A DNA stretch of 64,000 nucleotides from Acidovorax sp. Leaf78 (GCF_001422735.1 NZ_LMLZ01000001.1:181229-245228), one strand, 5' to 3'. Positions 53,198 through 62,535 are shown, counted from the stretch's first letter. Made by a program: numbers and translations. The notes: generated by a model not told the origin, from the sequence alone.

Positions 53198-54031
53198 ATG
53201 TCCGAACTGACCTTGTTCGATCCTTACCTTCAGCGCTGGAAGGCGGAGCCAGACGGCCAACCATTCGCGACCCATGCGGGTCACCTGATGCCGGTTCGCC
53301 TCGCCGAGCACCCGGACGGCCGCCTCGCGATGATCAAGATCGCCCGGCATATCGATGAGCGGATTGGCGCGTTGGTGATGTGTTGGTGGGACGGCCATGG
53401 CGCGGCGCGTGTCTATGCATGCGATGAGCAGGCGGGCGCGCTGCTGATGGAGCGCGCTGCCGGCCCGGGTCATCTTTTGACAATGGCTGCCAATGGCCAG
53501 GATGACGCCGCCACAAAAATTGTTTGCGACACCATCGGCCAGCTGCATGCAAAGCGCCCCTCGCCGCCGCCTGAGGAACTACTGTCTCTCTCCTGTTTCT
53601 TCGAATCGCTGGCGCCGATGGCGCAGCGCGAAGGCGGCCTGATGGCCGAATGTGCGGTAGTCGCCAACAGGTTGCTGGACTCACAGCACGAGCAGGTGGT
53701 GCTGCATGGTGATGCGCATCACAGCAACATCCTCGATTTCGGTGAGCGCGGCTGGCTTGCCATCGATCCCAAGCGCGTGACTGGCGAGCGCTCCTATGAC
53801 TATGTGAATGTACTGTGCAACCCTGACTTGAAGACCTGCACCGACCCCACGCGTTTTGCGCGGCAGCTCGACATCGTGCTCAATACAGCTAGTCTGGACA
53901 GGCGCCGCTTGCTGCAATGGGTCATGGCGCATGCGGCGTTGTCGGCCGCCTGGTTTTTGGAGGACGGAGAGCGCGACGAGGCCGACAAGGAGCTGGCTGT
54001 AGCGGATCTGGCTCGCCACGCCTTGGGTTGA
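53198..54031 (+). CDS. Aminoglycoside-phosphotransferase-like kinase, APH(6)/hydroxyurea kinase type
   Basis: A 277-residue kinase-fold protein. The catalytic loop is VVLHGDAHHSNILDF (about residues 167-181), and AIDPKRVTGERSYDYVN supplies the metal-binding aspartate, as in the streptomycin 6-kinase / aminoglycoside-hydroxyurea kinase family. Such chromosomal genes often have other small-molecule substrates, so resistance should not be assumed. It starts about 106 bp after puuD on the same strand, and AGGA precedes the ATG. Confidence 0.85.
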   Translation: MSELTLFDPYLQRWKAEPDGQPFATHAGHLMPVRLAEHPDGRLAMIKIARHIDERIGALVMCWWDGHGAARVYACDEQAGALLMERAAGPGHLLTMAANGQDDAATKIVCDTIGQLHAKRPSPPPEELLSLSCFFESLAPMAQREGGLMAECAVVANRLLDSQHEQVVLHGDAHHSNILDFGERGWLAIDPKRVTGERSYDYVNVLCNPDLKTCTDPTRFARQLDIVLNTASLDRRRLLQWVMAHAALSAAWFLEDGERDEADKELAVADLARHALG

Positions 54032-54179
54032 TCTTTGCCAAGTCGGCCCGGGCCTAAACCAGGACCTGTGCTCGTAGAAGGCCTTTCAGGGGCCTTGCAA
54101 TCGATGGGCTCGCTGCTGGATGCCGTCTCGCGCCACTGGCGAACTTTCTCATATCCGGGGTCTGGCTCAACCCGCTTCG

Positions 54180-56045
54180 TTACGCTGCCAACACATCCTG
54201 TAGCGCGCGGCCCAAGGCTGAGTTAGCTGTTGTGCCGTGCAGCACCACACCGCTGGCTGACTGCTTCGCCTCATGCTTGGCTACAGCCGCCAGGTTAGCC
54301 ACCTCTTCCGCATGCCGAAACCGCCCCGCCATGATCCGCACCGCGCCGATCGACAGCGTCGTACACGGAAAGAACCGCTGCACCCCATGGCGGTCCTCGG
54401 CCCCGATGCCGCCCGCCTTGCGCGCCGCGTCGTCGAACAGCGTGAGCGCCTCGCGTGCAAATTCATCCACGATGTTCTTGCAGCGCTGCAGCCAGTTGCT
54501 GCTCTGGAACACCAGCATGAAATCGTCCCCGCCCACATGCCCCACGAAGTCGCGGCGGGCGTCGCAGTGGGCTGTGGCCAGGCGGGCCACCAGGCGGATC
54601 ATCTGGTCGCCGCGCCAGTAGCCGTAGTGGTCGTTGAAGGGCTTGAAGTTGTTCAGGTCGGCATAGCAGGCGACGAACTCGGTGCCCGCGTCCAGCAGGC
54701 GCTGCATGTGCAGGCTGATGGGGATGTTGCCGGGCAGGAAGGTCAGCGGGTTGGCGTGGCGCGCGGCTTCGATGCGGGTCTCGGTCACGGCGCGCACCAG
54801 CTGGTCGCCGGTGCCCAGTCCGAGGTAGCGGCCGTTGTCGGTGACGATGTAGCCGTCGCTCAGGTAGCGCTGGTCCTGCGATGTGAGGATGCCCACGAGC
54901 TGGTCCACGTCGCAGTCCAGTTCCACCACGCGGGGCGACTGGTTGGCGAAGGCCAGGCACGGCTTGCGCCCGTGCACCTCGCGGAAGTACAGCGTGGCGT
55001 AGTGGTTCATGAACTGCTGGCGGTTGATGAGCGCCACCGGCCGTGTGCCGTCCACCACCGCCAGCGCGTGCAGTTCGGTGCGTTCGTGGAACAGGTCCGC
55101 CACCGCGTCGTTGCTGGTCGCGGGCGATGCCGTGGGCGCCTGCACCACCAGCAGGCTGCGCAGCACGCCGGGGCGCGCGGTCTGGCCCAGGTGCGGCAGC
55201 ACGGCCACACGCCGGTCCTGCATGACCTCCAGCGCGGGGCCCTCCACGGCGCTGCGCGGTGCCGGAGCCGGGCGGCCCAGCAGCCAGCCCTGGCCGTAGG
55301 GGATGTCCAGGTCGCGCAGCGCGCGCAGGTCGTCGCGGGTCTCGATGCCCTCGGCGATCAGCGTGGTGCCGAACACGTCCGCAATGCCCTTGATGGCCTG
55401 CAGCATTTGCAGGTTTTCGGGGTGGTCGCTGATGTCGTGGATGAAGTACTTGTCGATCTTCACGAAGTCGGGTTTGACCTCGGACCACAAGCGCAGGCTG
55501 GAGCGGCCGTCGCCGAAGTCATCGAGCGCCATGCGGGCGCCGCAGGCGTGCACGGCCTTGATGGCCTGGCGCAGCTGCGGCATGTCGCTCACGCGTTCGT
55601 GCTCGGTGATCTCCAGCACCAGCATGCGGGCGCTCATGCCGAAGCTGCGTACCACCTCGCCCAGCCGCTCGGCACCCAACAGCGCCACGCCGTGCACCAG
55701 CGCATCGGCGCTGATGTTGACGAACAAACGCCCGGGTGCACCCAAGGCGCCCCATTGTTCGAGCGCCGTGAAGACGCACAGCAGCTCGAAGTCGCGCAGG
55801 ATGCCTTCGCGCTGGGCCTGTGCCAGCAGCGCGTCGGGCGTGTGCAGCGGCGTGCCCTCGGGGCCGCGGATCAGTGCCTCGTGGGCATACACGGCGCCTT
55901 CGCGCAGGTCGGCCAGCGGCTGGAAGACACAGTGCAGGTGGCCGCCTTGCTGCATGAGCGCGGCCACGGGCCCGGTGCCGTCGCGCAAAGTGCACGAGAG
56001 CAGCCCCTTCATTGCCGCCAGCCGGCCCTCCTTCATGTTCTGCAT
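54180..56045 (-). CDS. EAL-CBS-GGDEF cyclic-di-GMP protein
   Basis: A 621-residue cytosolic protein with an uncommon order. The N-terminal EAL domain spans about 35-270, with HEALIRGPEG, FVNISAD, LEITEHE, DDFGDGRSS, KIDKYFI and AEGIET all present, so phosphodiesterase activity is likely. A CBS-pair-like region covers about 290-430, and the C-terminal GGDEF domain has GHVGGDDFMLVF (GGDDF in place of GGDEF). The last change may weaken or abolish cyclase activity. It is divergent from a Crp/Fnr-type gene. Alternative starts lie at 56036 and 56012. Confidence 0.9.
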   Translation of the reverse strand: MQNMKEGRLAAMKGLLSCTLRDGTGPVAALMQQGGHLHCVFQPLADLREGAVYAHEALIRGPEGTPLHTPDALLAQAQREGILRDFELLCVFTALEQWGALGAPGRLFVNISADALVHGVALLGAERLGEVVRSFGMSARMLVLEITEHERVSDMPQLRQAIKAVHACGARMALDDFGDGRSSLRLWSEVKPDFVKIDKYFIHDISDHPENLQMLQAIKGIADVFGTTLIAEGIETRDDLRALRDLDIPYGQGWLLGRPAPAPRSAVEGPALEVMQDRRVAVLPHLGQTARPGVLRSLLVVQAPTASPATSNDAVADLFHERTELHALAVVDGTRPVALINRQQFMNHYATLYFREVHGRKPCLAFANQSPRVVELDCDVDQLVGILTSQDQRYLSDGYIVTDNGRYLGLGTGDQLVRAVTETRIEAARHANPLTFLPGNIPISLHMQRLLDAGTEFVACYADLNNFKPFNDHYGYWRGDQMIRLVARLATAHCDARRDFVGHVGGDDFMLVFQSSNWLQRCKNIVDEFAREALTLFDDAARKAGGIGAEDRHGVQRFFPCTTLSIGAVRIMAGRFRHAEEVANLAAVAKHEAKQSASGVVLHGTTANSALGRALQDVLAA

Positions 56046-56234
56046 CGCGTTGGTTACCTTGAGCTAAGTGCGAAAGATACCGGCGGTGTGTGACAGGTTA
56101 GTTACAAGCTGTCACGAATCTGCTGCAAGCTGTCCGTAGGGGCGGGCGCGCGTTGGCGCGGCGCTGCGGTGTGTGTTGCAGTGTGTGGGTTTGCAGCCAC
56201 CACGGCCCGGCGCGGGCCGCGGCGTGGTGTGGCT

Positions 56235-56248
56235 TTGATCTGTCTCAA
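56235..56248. promoter_or_regulatory. FNR/DNR-like binding site
   Basis: TTGATCTGTCTCAA differs at one position from TTGAT-N4-ATCAA. It lies 36 bp upstream of the ATG of the Crp/Fnr-type gene, suggesting autoregulation, and could also affect the divergent EAL gene. Confidence 0.5.
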
Positions 56249-56283
56249 TGCCGGCAGCCTGCCCGCGCGGCACAGTCGGTTCC

Positions 56284-56907
56284 ATGCTGCCCTCTACCTA
56301 TTTCTCACTGCCCGCCGCCACCGAGGTGATTGCCGCCGGTGAGGTGCTGCGCAGGCGCAACGAGGTGCTGACGTCGGTGATGCACCTTGAAAGCGGCCGT
56401 GTGCTGCGCGGTGTGCTCGACGACGGATTTTTGCGCCACCAGTTGGGAGCGGTGGAGGGGCCGTTCTGGCTGGACGCTGCGTCTGCGCTGCTGGGGATGC
56501 CGTTCCCGGTGGACATGGTGGCCGACACCCGCCTGCAGGTGCGTCGTCTGCCCATCGAGGAGTTCCAGCGCAGCCTGTCCGACATGCCTGCAGGCGCGCG
56601 CGGCCTGCTGCTGGACATGGCCCAGGGCTACCGCCAGCAGTCCGAGCTGGCCGTGAGCCGCCTGGCGCAGGACGCCGAATCGCGCTGCGCGCAGTGGCTG
56701 CTGAAACATGCGCAGCCTGACCATAGCGGCGCGATGCAGGTCACGCTGCACCTGCGCAAGCGCCTGATCGCCGCGCAACTGGGTATTGCCCCCGAAACCT
56801 TCTCGCGCGTACTGCGCCACCTGCGCGAGCTGGGCCTGGTGCACGGCACCGGCAACGTGCTCAACCTGCCGCATCCGCGGGCTCTTCAAACGATGGCCGG
56901 GTGCTGA
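56284..56907 (+). CDS. Crp/Fnr-family regulator
   Basis: A 207-residue regulator with a cyclic-nucleotide-binding-like barrel at the N-terminus (TEVIAAGEVLRRRNEVLTSVMHLESGRV) and a C-terminal winged HTH (LRKRLIAAQLGIAPETFSRVLRHLRELGLV, about residues 157-186). No N-terminal iron-sulfur cysteine cluster is present, so it is not a classical FNR; it may be DNR-like or have no cofactor. The ATG at 56284 is chosen; an in-frame ATG at 56248 would overlap the FNR-like box. Confidence 0.85.
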   Translation: MLPSTYFSLPAATEVIAAGEVLRRRNEVLTSVMHLESGRVLRGVLDDGFLRHQLGAVEGPFWLDAASALLGMPFPVDMVADTRLQVRRLPIEEFQRSLSDMPAGARGLLLDMAQGYRQQSELAVSRLAQDAESRCAQWLLKHAQPDHSGAMQVTLHLRKRLIAAQLGIAPETFSRVLRHLRELGLVHGTGNVLNLPHPRALQTMAGC

Positions 56908-57009
56908 CCGGGCGCCAGTGCAAGTTTGCAGGGCGGCTTGCTGATGCGCGCGCCGTAACGTCCGCCCCCCGTCGCACAGGCACGCCCCAGGCCAGCGCAC
57001 CCGTGGATC

Positions 57010-57140
57010 TGGCTCCGCCAGTCCACCGGGTGCGTCCCCCTCCGGGGGAAGCCGCGCAGCGGCTCAGGGGGGCTTCAAAGTCAGGGTTTTTCCCCTGCCT
57101 GACTGAGGGTTCCACCCAAGCCCCCAGGGGCAGGGGCTGC
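57010..57140. repeat. GC-rich hairpin-forming intergenic segment
   Basis: TCCCCCTCCGGGGGA, CCGCGCAGCGG and CCCCTG/CAGGGG hairpins follow one another in the 56908-57228 gap. The block is related in composition to the CACCCCCTGAG-type elements at 9012 and 17712 (it contains CCGCGCAGCGGCTCAGGGGG). No gene is seen here. Confidence 0.55.
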
Positions 57141-57228
57141 GTATATTCGTTGGCAAAAGTCCGGTTTCACCCGACACGCCCATGCCCAACGCTACCCATC
57201 TGCGTCGCGCTCCCTCCTCGGAGTGTCC

Positions 57229-59340
57229 ATGACGCCCCCGGACCACCCCGCGCTCCCACCAGATGCGCCGGGCTGGTTCGTGCCCGGTTCGCTGGTGCTG
57301 CGGCTGGTGCTGGTGGCGGTGCTGGCGGTCGCGCTGTCCGGCGCGGTGGCAGCCTGGCTGGTTACCCGTGCCTCGGGGCAAGAGGCCATGCGCCGCGTGG
57401 TGGCCCAGCAGACCGACGAGGTCGAAGTCGTGGCGCGCCTGCTGGCCAGCAAGATCGAGCAAAGCCAGAAGGTGCTGCGCACCGTCTCGGCCGGCATCAC
57501 GCCCGGCATGCTCGAATCGCCATCCACCCTGGAATGGCTGCTGCAGCAGGGTCTGCCCGCGGTGCAGTTTTTCGACGCCATGCAGGTTGCCCGCGCCAAC
57601 GGCGAGCTGCGCATGAACCTGCGCGGGGGGCGGCTTGAGAAGGCCGCCGACCTGGACCCTGCCGAGCGCGATGCCCTGCGCCGCACGCTGGTCGACGGCA
57701 AACCTCTGGTTTCTGAACTCATCGCGGCCCGCACCAGCGATGCGCGGGTGATGTTCACCATGCCGCTGCACCGCGAGGACGGTTCTGTGCTGGGCGTGGT
57801 GGCGGGAGCGCTGCGCCTGCAATCCCAAGGCCTGCTGCCGCCGTCGATGACACTGCCGGCGCGCGACGGCTCGCGGCTCATCGTCTTCACACGCGACGGC
57901 ACCATCCTGTCGCACACCGATCCCGCGCGCATCCTGGGCAAGGTGCAGGACGAGACCGGCCTGGCGCCTGTATACACCCGCTGGCTGAACCAGGCGCAAC
58001 CCGTGGCGGGGCGCGGGGCCACGCACCAGGAGTCCGGGCACATCGTCAGCATGGCGGGCATGCCCTTGCCGCAGTGGATCGTGGCGCGGGTGAGCCCGTC
58101 ACAGTCGCTGCTGGCCCCATTGCAAGGCGCGCAGCGCGAAGCCTGGTGGCTGGCGGCAGCCAGCATGGCGCTGTGCATGCTGCTCGTGGCCATTGCCATG
58201 GTCTGGATGGCCCAGCCCCTGGCCCACCTTCGGCACAGCGCACGCCAGATGCTGCGCCGCGACGTGCGGCAGCCGCTGCCCCAGGCGCCCGACATCGACT
58301 GGCCGCGCGCGGGCGGCGAGGTGGGCGAGCTGGTGCAGGTGTTCCAGGGTCTGGCCCAGCAGGGCAGCCGCGAGCAGATCCACAAAGCCACGCTCGATGG
58401 GCAGTTCCAGGCAGTGCTGGACAACGCATCGGTGGGCATCGTCATCTCGCGCCACGGCATCCTCGAGGTGGTGGGGCGCCAGGCCTGCGTGATGCTGGGC
58501 TACAGCGCCGGCGAACTGCAGGGCCGTCCCGCGCGCGCGCTGTATGCGAGCGACGCCGAGTACAGCCGCATCGGTGACCGTGTGCAGGCCGAATTTGCGT
58601 CGCATGGGGTGTTCGACGGCGACGTGTGTTTCATGCGCAAGGACGGCAGCCCCGTGTGGGCGCGCGTGCAGGGCCGCGGCGTGCAGCCCGACGAAATGGC
58701 CGGCGGCACGGTGTGGATTCTGGAAGACATCACCGCCGCACGCGAGGCCCAGGCCCAGCACGCGTGGGAGCGCACCCACGACGGGCTCACGCAGCTGTAC
58801 AACCGCACCGCGTTCGACGAGCGCCTGGGCCTGCTGCTGGCCGAGCGCTCCGCACGCCCGCGCGAGCCGCAGGCCAGCGGCGGCGAGGCCCCGGGCGATG
58901 GCGTGGTGCTGTTCCTGGACCTGGATCATTTCACCGTGGTGAACGACATCGCCGGCCACGACGCCGGCGACGACGTGCTGCGCCACGTGGCCCGCCTGCT
59001 GGAGTCGCAAGTGCGCCAGGTGGGCTGGGCTGCGCGCCTGGGTGGCGACGAGTTCGCCGTGGTTCTGCCCGGCTGCGCCCTGGCCCGCGGCCAGGCCGTG
59101 GCAGAGCAGTTGCGCGCGTCCGTGCAGGCCTGGGAGCCCGCCTACCAGGGCCGGAGCTTCACGCTCGGGGTGAGCATCGGGCTGGTGGTGCTCGATGCCA
59201 GCCTGCAGGACGTGCCATCGGTGCTGTACGCCGCCGACATGGCCTGCTACGACGCCAAGCGCGCAGGACGCAATAGGGTGGAGATCCGGCACGCAAACGA
59301 GGCAACGGCGTCGTCGAGGATGGCGCTGGGGCCGGCCTGA
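57229..59340 (+). CDS. Membrane diguanylate cyclase (dCache-PAS-GGDEF)
   Basis: A 703-residue sensor enzyme. TM1 is at about 22-45, a periplasmic Cache region at about 46-300, TM2 at about 305-328, a HAMP-like linker follows, then PAS at about 390-510 (FQAVLDNASVGIVISRHGIL) and GGDEF at about 520-690 with ARLGGDEFAVVLPG. The product-inhibition site RxxD five residues ahead reads RQVG, so feedback inhibition is probably lost. The ATG at 57229 follows GGAG; a GTG at 57223 overlaps that site. Confidence 0.92.
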   Translation: MTPPDHPALPPDAPGWFVPGSLVLRLVLVAVLAVALSGAVAAWLVTRASGQEAMRRVVAQQTDEVEVVARLLASKIEQSQKVLRTVSAGITPGMLESPSTLEWLLQQGLPAVQFFDAMQVARANGELRMNLRGGRLEKAADLDPAERDALRRTLVDGKPLVSELIAARTSDARVMFTMPLHREDGSVLGVVAGALRLQSQGLLPPSMTLPARDGSRLIVFTRDGTILSHTDPARILGKVQDETGLAPVYTRWLNQAQPVAGRGATHQESGHIVSMAGMPLPQWIVARVSPSQSLLAPLQGAQREAWWLAAASMALCMLLVAIAMVWMAQPLAHLRHSARQMLRRDVRQPLPQAPDIDWPRAGGEVGELVQVFQGLAQQGSREQIHKATLDGQFQAVLDNASVGIVISRHGILEVVGRQACVMLGYSAGELQGRPARALYASDAEYSRIGDRVQAEFASHGVFDGDVCFMRKDGSPVWARVQGRGVQPDEMAGGTVWILEDITAAREAQAQHAWERTHDGLTQLYNRTAFDERLGLLLAERSARPREPQASGGEAPGDGVVLFLDLDHFTVVNDIAGHDAGDDVLRHVARLLESQVRQVGWAARLGGDEFAVVLPGCALARGQAVAEQLRASVQAWEPAYQGRSFTLGVSIGLVVLDASLQDVPSVLYAADMACYDAKRAGRNRVEIRHANEATASSRMALGPA

Positions 59341-59498
59341 GCTTTGGGCTGGGAGCATTTACCCAGCGCCCGGGCTCGGTTCATGAACAAGGTTGCACGC
59401 GCATGCTTTTGGCAGACGCCGCGCCACGACGTGCTGCGGAGAGTCTCACTGGCATTGACCGAGGCGCGCGGGGCGCAAGCAGTTATTTTCAGGAGTAT

Positions 59499-59906
59499 TC
59501 AGGGTCGAGTCGCACCGAGCCGCTGTACGCCTTCCTCGATCACGGCCAGCCCCAGTGTGCGGTTTGTGAGCGTGTAGGCGAAGGTGTAGCGGTGGTTCGC
59601 AGCGAGTGTGCTGTGTCCACCAGGGTAGGCGCCATCGTTCACGTGGATGATCTGGCGCCGGGCCAGCTGGATGCGCGTCTTGCGATAGTGCGCGGCAGGC
59701 TGTGCCGGCAAGGCGTGCCAGCGGCTTGTCTGGCCCGGGGCCAGGGGGCCCAGTTCCACGGCGGTACCGTGGGTGGGCAGGCCTTGCCAGACTTGCTGGA
59801 AGGGCTCACGGGAGTCGTTGCGGATGCGCACCCACACGCGTGCGCCGCCCTGGGCGCGGCCTGGGTCGGCCAGCAGTGCTCGGCGCGCAGTAGGCCGCTC
59901 ATTCAT
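59499..59906 (-). CDS. Hypothetical protein, beta-sandwich-like
   Basis: A 135-residue protein with VWVRIRNDSREPFQQVWQG, ELGPLAPGQTSRWHALPAQP and NHRYTFAYTLTNRTLGLAVI, a pattern of alternating strands like an immunoglobulin-type domain. No signal peptide is evident and no family is recognised. The 8-nt overlap with the LprI-like gene upstream suggests coupled translation and supports it as real. It ends the operon that begins with the LuxR-type gene. Confidence 0.55.
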   Translation of the reverse strand: MNERPTARRALLADPGRAQGGARVWVRIRNDSREPFQQVWQGLPTHGTAVELGPLAPGQTSRWHALPAQPAAHYRKTRIQLARRQIIHVNDGAYPGGHSTLAANHRYTFAYTLTNRTLGLAVIEEGVQRLGATRP

Positions 59907-60333
59907 TCTTCAGGCTTTGCAGGTCGTTGCTCAGGTCGCACACGCGGGCGCGGCGGCGCTCCAGGGCGGCCCCGCCAATGTTCAGTGCGGCCGAACTGCC
60001 TTGGTCGGCATGCATCGCGACGTCCCATTGGCCCTGGGCGGTGTCAAAAGCCAGCCATGCCCGCTGCGCCGCACGCAGCGCATCACGCCGGGCAGGGCCT
60101 GCGGCTTTGAGTGTCTGGGTGTAGATGCGGTTGAGCTCCTTGTCCCACGCCGCATAGGCGGCGGACTGGGCGTCGTGCAGGTCGACGGTAACGCCACCGC
60201 TGCGCGCGGAGGCAGCACCAAGTGCCTTGTCGATGGGGTGGGCGGTGGGCTGGCCGCAGAAGTGCTCGGCTGCGTGGGCGGCGCCGGAGGTGATGAGTAG
60301 GGCGAGGGTGATGGTGTGCAGGGTGCGGAGCAT
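59899..60333 (-). CDS. LprI-like (DUF1311) secreted protein
   Basis: A 144-residue periplasmic protein with a signal peptide (LRTLHTITLALLITSGAAHA) and the lysozyme-inhibitor LprI-type domain: AAYAAWDKELNRIYTQTLKA, then ALRAAQRAWLAFDTAQ, with cysteines near each end. The start at 60333 gives the best signal peptide; 60363 is possible. It lies between a small membrane-protein gene and the beta-sandwich gene. A role in protecting the envelope from lysozyme is known for some relatives only. Confidence 0.75.
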   Translation of the reverse strand: MLRTLHTITLALLITSGAAHAAEHFCGQPTAHPIDKALGAASARSGGVTVDLHDAQSAAYAAWDKELNRIYTQTLKAAGPARRDALRAAQRAWLAFDTAQGQWDVAMHADQGSSAALNIGGAALERRRARVCDLSNDLQSLKNE

Positions 60334-60410
60334 GGTGGGTTGGGAAAGGTTGTCGCTTTTCATATAGCCCAGGCGTTGGTGCCCGCATTGCGGGATGCGG
60401 CGGCACTCGT

Positions 60411-60743
60411 TCATGCACCCACCCACAGCAGCACCATGAACGTGGCCAGCACGGCCATGACGGTATAGACCGCTACGGCGCCCGTGCCGGCTGCAGCGAT
60501 GCTGGCCAGGTCCGACCAGCCGCGCTCCAGCCCCCACTGCGCCATGTGCCGGGCCAGGAACAGGCCCGCGATCCAGATGAGCGCCAGCAACAGTGCCATC
60601 GTGCCCAGCAGGCGGGCGCCCTGTGTTGAGTTGAGGCCGTTGCTGCCCAGCAGCACGGTGAACATGAAGAACAGCGCGGGCAGCAGGTTGGCGGCGCCGG
60701 TGAGCACCATGGCCAGGGTGGTGGTGCGCATGCCGGTTGTCAC
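60411..60743 (-). CDS. Small integral membrane protein
   Basis: A 110-residue protein with three likely membrane segments (LAMVLTGAANLLPALFFMFT, LLGTMALLLALIWIAGLFLA, AVAVYTVMAVLATFMVLLWV). The GTG at 60743 overlaps the stop of the metalloprotease-TPM gene (GTGA), which favours coupling; the ATG at 60731 is the alternative. No known family is recognised. Confidence 0.65.
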   Translation of the reverse strand: MTTGMRTTTLAMVLTGAANLLPALFFMFTVLLGSNGLNSTQGARLLGTMALLLALIWIAGLFLARHMAQWGLERGWSDLASIAAAGTGAVAVYTVMAVLATFMVLLWVGA

Positions 60744-62482
60744 TCCGTGACCGCGTAGCTCAGCAGGTCCAGCGACTGCGTGTCCTTGGGGTTCCACGAC
60801 AGGCCGGCCGCGCGCGCGATCACGGTGTAGGTCTTGCCCTGCTCGAGTTTGCCGCCCGGCATCAGCGCCTCGGTGCGTGGATCGATGTAGAGCATGGTGG
60901 TCAGGCCTTCGGCGCTGCGCATGAGCACGGCTTTTGCGCCGGACTTCAACTTTGCCTCGTTCACCCAGGCGCTTTTGACGCCCGTGGGCGGTGCCAGGTT
61001 TTCCACAGTGCCCGACAGGCGGGTGATCTTGCGCCAGGTCTTGCTTTGCTTGGGGTCCGTCACCTTGCCGTTCTCGGCGGCATCGGTTTTTTGCAGGTCA
61101 CCCAGCGAGCTGTAGGCGATGGTCCAGTCCGAATGGCTGGTGTCGCGGCGGATGTGGTCGGCCGCGAGCATCAGGTTTTCCGTCCAGTTGCCGCACGCGT
61201 TCTTCTTTTTGCACAGGGTCCAGGCAGTCTTGATCCAGCGGTCGAGCTGGGCAGCCTTGTCCTGGCTGCCCATGTCCAGTGCCACGCCCGCGCCCAGCAC
61301 GGCCGCGGCCTGGCCCTGCTCCGGGGCGACCACCAGCACGGCGCCGTTGCCCACGTCGAGCTTGCCCACGCGCAGCTGGCGCATCATGGCCTGGGCGTAT
61401 TCCTCGGCGGTCTTGCCGTTCAGGTCCTTCACCAGCAGGGTGACGATCTCCACGCCGGTCTTCTGTGCATGGTCGTGCATCTGCTTTTCGAACTGTGCGC
61501 GGATCGCAGGGTCGAGGATGCCGAACTCGTCGTAGATGAACTGGACCCCCTTGGAGGGCAGGGCGTTGGCGTCTGCCTTGGGCAGGACCTGGGCCACGGC
61601 TGCCGTGGCGGCGGGTGCCGGTGCGGGCGCTGCCGTAATGGCAAGGGCATTGGCGGATGCAGGGGCGGGCTTGGCGACTGGCGTCTGTGCTGGGGTGGCT
61701 GCGGTCGCTGCAGGCGCAGGAGTGGCCGCTGGCGCGGGCGCCTGGGCCACGGCGACCGACTTGCCGCCTTGGGTGCCGCCGTGGCATGCGGCGCCACCGC
61801 CCTGCAGCTCGCAGGCTTCCGTCCAGCCTGCGGCAATGGCGGCCAGGCGCTTGCGGCGGCCGGGGTGAGTCTCGCCGTCCTTCTCGGGGATCAGCGTGGC
61901 GATGGCGTTCTGAGCGTCCTTGAGCGGTGCGCCCATCTTGTACAGCACGAAGCCGCTGAACTTGTCCGATTCCAGCTCGATGGGCGGCTGGCTGCCGCCG
62001 GGCACGATCGTGTGCCCCGACAGGTGGTGTCCGATCTCGTGCGCCATGATGCTCACGGGCGCCCAGTTGTTGGCCTTGGTGGCACGGATCACGTCGCCCA
62101 TGAAGGACGGGTTGTAGGCGATCACGCGGCGCGGCACCTTGTCGGGGCCCTGCATGATGACGGCTGCCGCGTTGGGCACCTGGCCTTCCACCACCACGAA
62201 GTTGGCGGGCAGACCGGTGTATTTCATGATCTCGGCCACCACCTGCTTGCCGGTGCCGCCCCCCTTGGACAGGTCGGGCGGCGAAAACGCCACCGGGCTG
62301 CCGTCGTACGAGCAGGCCTGCAGCGTGGCGGCCAGCTCCGCTACGAGCTGTGCCTTGGTGGGCTTGGGGCCTGCGGTGGCGGCGGCCTTTTGCGCCAGCG
62401 CGACGCCCGCGCAGGCCAGTCCCAGCAAGGCGGCGCAGGCGATGGCGACGGGGCGGATGTTGGCGGTGGGGATGTGATTCAT
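60740..62482 (-). CDS. Secreted HExxH metalloprotease-like domain fused to a TPM domain
   Basis: A 580-residue exported protein. The signal peptide covers about 1-30. A zincin-like domain follows, with MAHEIGHHLSGH (about 145-156) and IELESDKFSGFVLYKMGAP, which gives the third ligand as in M48-type peptidases. A long alanine/proline linker (about 240-320) leads to a TPM (TLP18.3/Psb32) domain with FIYDEFGILDPAIRAQFEKQ and EEYAQAMMRQLRVGKLDVGNGAVLVVAPE. AGGAG stands 9 nt before the ATG at 62482. I do not know a characterised protein with this order. Confidence 0.8.
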   Translation of the reverse strand: MNHIPTANIRPVAIACAALLGLACAGVALAQKAAATAGPKPTKAQLVAELAATLQACSYDGSPVAFSPPDLSKGGGTGKQVVAEIMKYTGLPANFVVVEGQVPNAAAVIMQGPDKVPRRVIAYNPSFMGDVIRATKANNWAPVSIMAHEIGHHLSGHTIVPGGSQPPIELESDKFSGFVLYKMGAPLKDAQNAIATLIPEKDGETHPGRRKRLAAIAAGWTEACELQGGGAACHGGTQGGKSVAVAQAPAPAATPAPAATAATPAQTPVAKPAPASANALAITAAPAPAPAATAAVAQVLPKADANALPSKGVQFIYDEFGILDPAIRAQFEKQMHDHAQKTGVEIVTLLVKDLNGKTAEEYAQAMMRQLRVGKLDVGNGAVLVVAPEQGQAAAVLGAGVALDMGSQDKAAQLDRWIKTAWTLCKKKNACGNWTENLMLAADHIRRDTSHSDWTIAYSSLGDLQKTDAAENGKVTDPKQSKTWRKITRLSGTVENLAPPTGVKSAWVNEAKLKSGAKAVLMRSAEGLTTMLYIDPRTEALMPGGKLEQGKTYTVIARAAGLSWNPKDTQSLDLLSYAVTE

Positions 62483-62535
62483 GCGGTCAGGCTCCTGGGT
62501 CTGGGATATGTATGGATAAGGAGAGGGATGGAAAT

